Positions 39,974 through 46,518 of a stretch of 46,518 bases of DNA are shown here, piece by piece. The DNA is from Poteriospumella lacustris. Taxonomy: Eukaryota > Sar > Chrysophyceae > Chromulinales > Dinobryaceae. The stretch lies in the NCBI GenBank assembly GCA_008000375.1, contig SMOI01000251.1, positions 1 through 46,518 of the forward strand, given 5' to 3'. The position numbers were made by a program, and so were the translations under genes. The notes under the pieces were generated by a model. That model ran no database searches. It was not told the origin of the DNA and saw nothing but the letters and a program-made list of their open reading frames with translations. The first letter of the stretch is position 1. Each line of letters opens with the position of its first letter.

Positions 39974-42708
39974 ATGGCAGCGACGACCAAGGGTACGACG
40001 CTGAATGCGTCGTATTTGAAGGAGCTTCTTCATGGGCGGCCCGTGGGACACAGTGTAAGTTCTTCGTTTGCTGGGTGTTGTGAGGAGACTGAGGATGACT
40101 GACGATCGTTCTGTGGCGCAGAAAAACCGCGATTTCGACCCGGAGCAGTTCGCGGAGCAGATCATCAAACAAGAATTGGGCAGCGGAACCGTGCTCAGGC
40201 ACAATGGGTAAGTTCCCGCATCGCACGTGGCTGTCCTGTTCCGTGTGTAATCGACGGCGTCGCGCAGGGCCGGCAAGAAGAAGAAACGGCGCAAGGCCAA
40301 GCACCAGAAGCGCGTGTTCGTCGCCGTGGGCAACTTCGAGAAGGCCGAGTCGTCCTTCCTGCACGGGAACAACATCCACGACTACTCAGAGCGCTGGGCG
40401 CTGCATCGCGCGGACCTGGAGATGCTCGAGCGGCAGTACCCCGCCGTCGTCGACAGCGCCAACCGCAGCGTCGCCGCCGTCGCCACCACCATCGAGGTAC
40501 GCCCGCCGTCTCCTCCCTCCCTCTGCCTGTGCCGTCTTCTGATGTCGCCTGTGTCTGACGTAGCAACTGGTGGGCGACGAGCAGCGCGTGCGCGCGGAGG
40601 ACCTGGCCATCGCGTCGCAGTACCTGTCCACCGCCGACGAGGCCAACGTCGCCGTCTACGAAGAGTGGCAGCGGCGATTCGCGCGAGGCGTCTTCACGCC
40701 ACTGGGACAGTCGCCGTCCTCGTCGCGGCCGACGTCGTCTGCGTCGGAGGCGGCGCCCAGCCACAGCCACAGCGACGGCGACGCGCCCGGCGATGCTGCC
40801 GCCGCCGCCGCCGTCTCCGTCGCGGAGCGGTCGGAGAAGAAGGACCGCGTGCTGCAGGCCGCGCGGTCGATGATGCTCATGAACAAGCTCGTGTCCTTCG
40901 TGGGGCAGCGCCTGGGCTACGCGTCGCACTGGCGCGAGGCCTACGAGCAGATGCGCGCGCGCCAGCAGCTCGCCGACGCCGCGCAGCCGCTCGGCGGCCG
41001 CCTCTTCGCCGCGCCCGTCGACCCGGGGACGTCGTTTCTGGAGCAGCTGCACGCGACGATGGGCAACACGCAGTTCCAGTCGACGAGCCAGCAGAGCTCG
41101 TCCGTGTTCAGCGGCACGGGCGCCTCGTCGACGGGGCCCGACGCGATGTCGCTCACCGACACCGGCGACCTGGCCGCCGACGCCGCGGCGCCGTCCTCGT
41201 CGCGCCTGCCGCCGCTGCACCTGTCGACGACCACCGCCGGCCGCGCGGCGCTGCCCGCGAAGCACCCGCAGCACGCGCAGCACGGCCGAGCGGCGACCAT
41301 CGACTCGAAGCGCTTCGGCTACGACGCGTCGTTCTCGCGGCCCACGCCGCGCGTGCTGCACTATTCGCAGTCGGCCTCGCGCGTGCCGGACATCCAGGCG
41401 CTGCGCCAGGAGCTGCAGGCGGCGCAGCTGGGCGTGCAGGAGCTGAACAAGCGCGTGGACGCCAACATCGCCTGGGTGCAGGAGCACTGCGACCTGTCGC
41501 AGTACGCGGCGCATCTGTCGGCGCGCACCAAGTTCAAAGTGAAGAAGATGGCGACGCAGCGCCTGCTGGCCGTCTGCGTGCAGTGGGCGCAGCGCCGCGC
41601 CTTCTGGGCGCTGCACCGCTGGCGGCAGCACCGCGGCCACCAGGTGGCGCTGGAGCGGTCGCGCGTGTACTGCCGCGTGAAGGCGGTGCACCTGCTGGGC
41701 CGCGCGCTGATCCGCGGCTACCTGCGGCTCTGCTTCCGCCGCTTCGCCGGCTGGCTCAAGTTCGTGCGCGTGCGCATCCAGCTCGAGCGCGAGGCGGCGG
41801 CCGTCGAGCTGCAGCGCGTCGCGCGGGGCCGCCAGGCGCGCGTGCGCGTGCAGACGCTGCGGCTGGGCCGCACGGCCGCCGTGATCCAGGCGCTGTTCCG
41901 CCGCGCGCAGGCGGTGCGCGCCGTCGAGGAGCGCAAGGTCTTCAAGGCGCAGCGCATCACCTCCACCGCCGCGGCGCTGCTGCAGCGCTTCTTCGGCGAC
42001 CTCGTCGCCATCCGCCGCGCGAAACGCGACGTCGCCGCGCGGCGGGCGGCGGTGGCCGCCACGCGCATCCAAAAGGTCCTGCGCGGCAAACGCGACCGCG
42101 GCCGCGTCAGCGAGGCGCTGCGGCTCAAGGCGCTCGCCGACATCGAGCGCGCCAAGCAGCGCCACCAGCTGCAGCAGCGGCCCCGTCGCCGCCGAAGAGC
42201 AGCGGCGGCGGGCGGCGCAGCGGCGGCGGCGGCGACCTCGACGCGCTGGCGGCGAAGGCCGCGCCGTCCTCGCCGTCCACCGCGACGGCTGCGACGGCCG
42301 CGTGAGCGGCAGCCCGACGAAGGCGGCGCAGGCGTCGCCGCGCGGAACCGCCGCCAGCCGCGACACGCGACGAAGCCGGCGCCACCGCGACGGCGACGAC
42401 GACGTCGGCCGCGCCGCACCGCCGCGGCGAAGACGTCGCCGAAGAAGAAACGGCCGCCAGACGAGCAAAGGCCGCGCCACCGGCGCCGCGACGGCCAAAG
42501 CGGCGGCGGCGGCGCCGGTCGCTGCGCCGGTGGCGACGCAGCCGCCGGCGGTCGACGGCGACGCGAGCGACGCGCCGACGCTGCCGCCGCCGTCGCGGCG
42601 CCGTCGTCGTCGTCGCCGGCGCTGTCCGCGCGGACGTCGTCGCCGCTGCACAGCGCGCGCCAGGCGCCGAGCTCTGCGCGGTCCACCGGCAGCGCCCGCG
42701 ACGCACAG

Positions 42709-42739
<31 letters not shown>

Positions 42740-45700
42740 GTCGCGCCGTCGTCGTCGTCGCGCGCCTCGTCGCGGCCGCCGTCGACGCGGGCGCCGCTCG
42801 GCGGCGGCGACAGCAGCGGCGACGAGGCCGCGCCGCCGACGCTGACCCGACGAGCGGCCGCAGCGCGCGCGCGCGCCGTCGCTGACGCCGCACGGCGGCA
42901 CGGCGCTGCACCCGACGGACGAGGCCGACGAGGCGACGCGCAGCGCGACGCCGGTGCCGCCGCTGGCGCTGGCACCGACGGCGACGGCGACGGACGCGAC
43001 GCCCGTCGACGACGCCGACGCAGCGCTGCGGATCCAGCGCATCGCGCGCGGCCGCCTGGCGCAGCGCCAGGTCGACGCGACGCGGCGGCAGCGCCGCGCC
43101 GAGCAGCAGCAGCGCGAGGCCAACGCCACCGCGATCCAGGCGCTCGCCGCGGCAAACTCGCGCGCAAACGCGTCGCCGGTGCCGGCAGCGGCGCGCCAGC
43201 GGCGCCGCGTCCGGCGGCGTGTCGAAGGCGCCGAGCGGCGACGCCGCCGACGCCTCCGCCGCGGCCGCAGCGGTCGCGGTGGCTGTCGCGGCGGAGGCCA
43301 CCGACGAGTCGCTGGCGCCCGCCGCCGTCGCGGACCCCGACGCCGCGGCGGCCGCCGACACGTCGACGGACGAGGCGCTGGCGGCGAACTGCTCGACGCC
43401 GTCGCGAGCCAGCCGCCGTCGCCGCGCCACAACGCGACGCTGATGGCGGCGTCGCGGCCGTCGACGGCGGCGTCCGACCGACCGCGCTCCGCCTCGTCGC
43501 CGTCGGCGGCTGCGGCGACCGCTGCGACCGCCGCCGCGGCGCCGTCGCCGTCGCCGTCGCAGTCGCCGCTGCGCAGCCTCTCGGCGCTGCTGGGCCTGTC
43601 GAGTCGCCAGCTGCAGCCGGCGGCGTCGCCGTCGCCGACGCTCTCCGCCGCCGCGTCGCCGGCGCCGTCGCCGTCGCAGCGCAGCGGCAGCGCCGGCGGC
43701 TTCGGCGGCTTCTTCCGCGGCGCCTTCGGCGGCAGCAGCCGCGCGCTGCAGCCGCCGACGCCCACCGCCGCCGCCGCGGCGCCGACGCCGCCGTCGTCGA
43801 CCATTTTCCGCCGCCGCCGCCGACCGCCGCAGCAGCGGACGACGCCGACGCGGCGCCGCCGACGGCGCCGCGGAGGAGGCGGAGCCCGCGCGGTGTCCGA
43901 GAGCGTCCCGCCGAGCCGCCCGCCTCGCAGCCCGCCGCCGCCGCCGCTGCGCCACCCGCCGCCACCGCCGCCGTCGCTGCGGCTGCGCCGCCGAAGGCCG
44001 CGGCGAAGGGTCGCGCGTCCGTCGCGCAGCCGAAGGCGACGAAAACCGCCGCCGGTGCCGGCGCCGCGGCGAAGGCGAAAGAGCCGTCGGGCAAAGCGAA
44101 GGCCGCCGCGAAGCGCGACGCCTCCGCCGCCACCGCCACCGCCACCGGCAGCGGCAGCGGCAGCGGCAGCTCGAAGAAGGCGACGAAGCCCGCGACGCCA
44201 CCGCCGCCGCCGCCGCACCGCCGCCGCCGTCGAGACGCCCACCGCCAACGCCGCCGCTGTCGCGATGGCGACGAGGCCGCAGCGGCGCCGTCGCGACCGG
44301 CGCTCGACGCGGACGCCGCCGCGCGGCGGCTGCAGCTGGCGGTGCGCCGCTTCGTCGCGCGCCGCCGCGTGGCGCACCGCCGCGTCGCGGTGAAGGCGCA
44401 GCAGCTGCACCTGGCGCGCTGGCTCGGCTGGGCCGCCGTCAGCGTCCAGCGCGTCGCGCGCGGCCGCCTGAGCCGCCTCCGCGTGCGCCGCTCGTCGCCG
44501 CGCGCCAGACGCAGCGCGCCGCCCTCCGCGAGCGCAGCGCCGTGCAGATCCAGCGCATCGCGCGCGGCCGCCACGCGCGGCGCCGCGTCGTGCCGCCGCT
44601 GCGCGCCGCGGCCGACGAGCGGCGGCGCCACGCCGCGTGGGTCGCCTCGTTCCAGAAGAGCCGCCGCCCTCGCGCCCGCCTCGCCACCGCCACCGCCGCG
44701 CCGCCGCCGAGGCCGACGACCGCGGCGCCGGCCGGTCGCCGTGCCGCCGCTCGACCTCGCCGCGAAAAGGCCGCGCGGCAGCAGCGCGCCGCCTCAGCGG
44801 CCGCCGCCGCCACCGCCACCGCCGCCACAGCGACGCCCGCCGCGTCCGCCGCCGCCGCCGCTACGACGCCGACGCCGACGACGGCGGCGACAGCGGCGGC
44901 TGCTGCGGACGGCGCAGCGGGCGGCGCGCCGGATGCGTCGGCGGTGGCGGCGCTGGTGGACGCGGTGGCGGCGGAGAAGCTGTCGGAGATCGACGCGAAG
45001 CTGGCGGCGCTGGCGGCGCTCGAGCAGCGCATCGCGGCGTCGGAGGCCGCCGTGGCGCAGCAGGCGTCGGAGGCCGCGCGGAAGCTCGACGAGCAGCTGC
45101 GGCTGATCGAGGAGACGGCGAAGAAGGCCGAGGCCGAGCGCCTGGCGCAGCAGGAGCTGCTGGCGCTCGCGGCGGGCCCCATCGCCAGCCAGCGCTCGCC
45201 CTACGCGACGATCACCGCGACGAACCTGCAGCAGAAGCAGCAGCAGCAGCAGCAGCAGCTGACGGGCGGCGGCGGCGGCCGCGGCAGCGCCATGAGCACG
45301 CTGATGCGCACGAACGGGCCGCCGACGGGCCGCTCGGCGCAGGCGGGGCACTTCCCGCCGAACGCGCCGCGCCTGACGTACGCGGGGCAGGAGTGGGTGC
45401 AGCTGTGGGACTACGACGAGAACGCGTACTACTGGTGGTGCGCCGCGACGCAGACGGCGCAGTGGGAGCAGCCGGGCATCGACCCCGCCTACTTCTACAA
45501 CGGATACGGATACGGCTACGGCGCCGTCGGTGCCGGTGCCGCCACCGACGCCGCCGGTGTCGCCGCCGGTGTCGCGGCCGCCGCGACGGACGCGGCCACC
45601 GACGACGCCGCCAGCGTCGCGTATTCGGAGTCGTCGGCGGGCGCGATGACGGACGTGTCGATGGACCACGAGGCGAGCACCTACTTCGACGACGTCGACT

Positions 45701-46032
45701 ACGCGGCGGCGGCGGCGCAGGGCTGGAACGAGTACTGGGACGAGTCGGCGCAGGCGAAGTACTGGTACAACCACGGCACCGGCGAGGCCTCCTGGACGCT
45801 GCCCGAGAGTCTCCAGACGCGCCCCGCCACCACTGCAGCGGCGCCCGTCTCCGCGCGGGCCGCGATGCAGACGACTGGCGGCGGCGGCGCAGCGGCGGGG
45901 ACCGGAGCGGCGGGGGCCGCGGCGGCGAACGCGACGAACACGAACAGCGGCTGGGTCTCGTACCTGGACGAGGACACGGGGCAGCTCTACTGGCACAACG
46001 TGCACACCGGCGAGGTGCGCTGGGACGTCTGA
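39974..46032 (+). CDS. Large IQ-motif and WW-domain scaffold protein, central part frame-disrupted
   Basis: Exons 39974-40054, 40122-40207, 40268-40496 and 40564 onward (phases 0, 2, 0) open the gene, with a basic KKKKRRKAKHQKR stretch early on. From about 41,390 it is helical, with IQ-type motifs (for example VELQRVARGRQAR, ATRIQKVLRGKRD) that usually bind calmodulin-like light chains. More IQ motifs follow at about 43,020, 44,440 and 44,540, but in three different frames. The 3' part from about 44,530 is one frame: Ala/Thr linker, an acidic coiled coil (SEIDAKLAALAALEQRI), a Gln run, then three WW domains (about 45,385-45,480, 45,718-45,807 and 45,949-46,029), the last ending in the stop. 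WW domains bind proline-rich partners. The frame first breaks near 42,170, in GC-only repeat-like sequence. Function is unknown; a cytoskeletal or ciliary scaffold is a guess. Confidence 0.8.
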
Positions 46033-46320
46033 GCGGCCGTCGGAGCGATGCGCCGGGCGCTGGGCCGTCGGCGTGTGTCCGTGCGGCCTGGGCTGCGTAT
46101 GTACAAAGAATCGAATAGACTGTGTGGTGCTGTGTGTGAATCGTTGAGATATTAAGTACGTTTCTTTCATCGATCGGCGAGTCGCCGAGCGCCGCCGCTT
46201 CCGCCGCCAGCGACCAACAGCGACCAACAGCGACCAACAGCGACTACCAGCGACTAACAGCGACCAGCGACGACCAGCAACGTCGCATGGCGAACACCGA
46301 CGACGTCAACGGGTCACCGG
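46033..46320. other. 3' flank of the IQ/WW gene with a tandem repeat
   Basis: Convergent intergenic region of 288 bp. No canonical AATAAA is seen. Confidence 0.4.
46208..46280 (+). repeat. Degenerate 10-bp tandem repeat
   Basis: About seven units of cagcgaccaa-type sequence; the first three are near identical and later ones vary (cagcgactac, cagcgactaa). Confidence 0.8.
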
Positions 46321-46518
46321 TCACGACGACGGCGACGGCGGCGGGGTCGGGGCCGCGCGGCGCGCGACGCAGACGACGAGCAGCGGCAGCCAGGTCGCCA
46401 CCATCGCCGCGAGGACGGCGGCGAGGAGGACGCCGTTCTGCAGCACGGTACCCGCCGTGTACGCGGCGGCCGCCATCGCCCCGCCGCGGCGCCCCGCCGG
46501 CGACTGCGACGCGCCGCG
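46321..46518 (-). CDS. C-terminal end of a membrane protein, partial
   Basis: The minus strand is open from the window end to a TGA at 46323-46321 (65 residues). A hydrophobic stretch (LLAAVLAAMVATWLPLLVV) is followed by CVARRAA and a short Pro/Ser-rich tail, as in a C-terminal transmembrane helix with a basic cytosolic flank. The start lies outside the window. The family is unknown, and in such GC-rich DNA an open frame of this size could be chance. Confidence 0.4.
   Translation of the reverse strand, partial: RGASQSPAGRRGGAMAAAAYTAGTVLQNGVLLAAVLAAMVATWLPLLVVCVARRAAPTPPPSPSS

Overview
This is a gene-dense, GC-rich piece of a eukaryotic nuclear genome, very probably a protist. Most protein genes are split by short GT-AG introns (about 60-110 nt). 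The products are eukaryotic: AMP deaminase, a NAP1/HEM subunit of the WAVE/SCAR actin complex, a PH-domain sterol glucosyltransferase, a LIN54/tesmin-type CXC protein, an Aurora kinase, an ASC-1 zinc-finger protein and an IQ/WW-domain scaffold. There are also tRNA-Gly and tRNA-Sec genes with Pol III T-run terminators. The gene set and GC bias would fit a stramenopile-like or other free-living protist, but the sequence alone does not fix the lineage.

Layout. 1-1436: low-information flank with short repeats. 1437-2282 (-): TLC-domain membrane protein. 2458-2528 (+): tRNA-Gly(GCC). 2657-5391 (-): AMP deaminase, divergent from 5830-8082 (+), a putatively acylated PH protein. 9095-14063 (-): NAP1/HEM subunit, divergent from 14568-14966 (+), a small basic protein. 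15961-21593 (+): PH plus sterol-glucosyltransferase protein with a very long tail. 21594-25620: accessory-looking island with AT-rich palindromes, a minisatellite-bearing RGG/coiled-coil protein and a broken tyrosine-recombinase gene. 25626-26492 (+): disordered protein. 26493-29387: 2.9 kb of strand-asymmetric DNA between convergent genes. 29388-32303 (-): CXC/CRC protein in seven exons. 32774-33994 (-): lower-GC intronless gene with a PD-(D/E)XK-nuclease-like core. 34377-35138 (-): ASC-1-like zinc-finger protein. 35344-35431 (+): tRNA-Sec. 35458-39737: a large palindrome with two copies of one Aurora kinase gene in 2078-bp inverted arms around a 124-bp spacer. 39974-46032 (+): IQ/WW protein. 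46321-46518 (-): C-terminal end of a membrane protein that runs off the window.

The strongest unusual signals are the near-perfect inverted duplication of the Aurora gene, which starts 10 bp beyond the tRNA-Sec terminator; the tRNA-Sec gene itself; the recombinase relic in the 21.8-25.1 kb island; and repeated reading-frame switches in the three longest genes (NAP1, glucosyltransferase, IQ/WW). In those genes recognisable domains continue in another frame, which points to uncorrected single-base indels or real decay. The genes do not form an obvious pathway. Shared themes are cytoskeleton and membrane-lipid functions (NAP1, PH proteins, sterol glucosylation, TLC) and cell-cycle control (Aurora, LIN54-like CXC).
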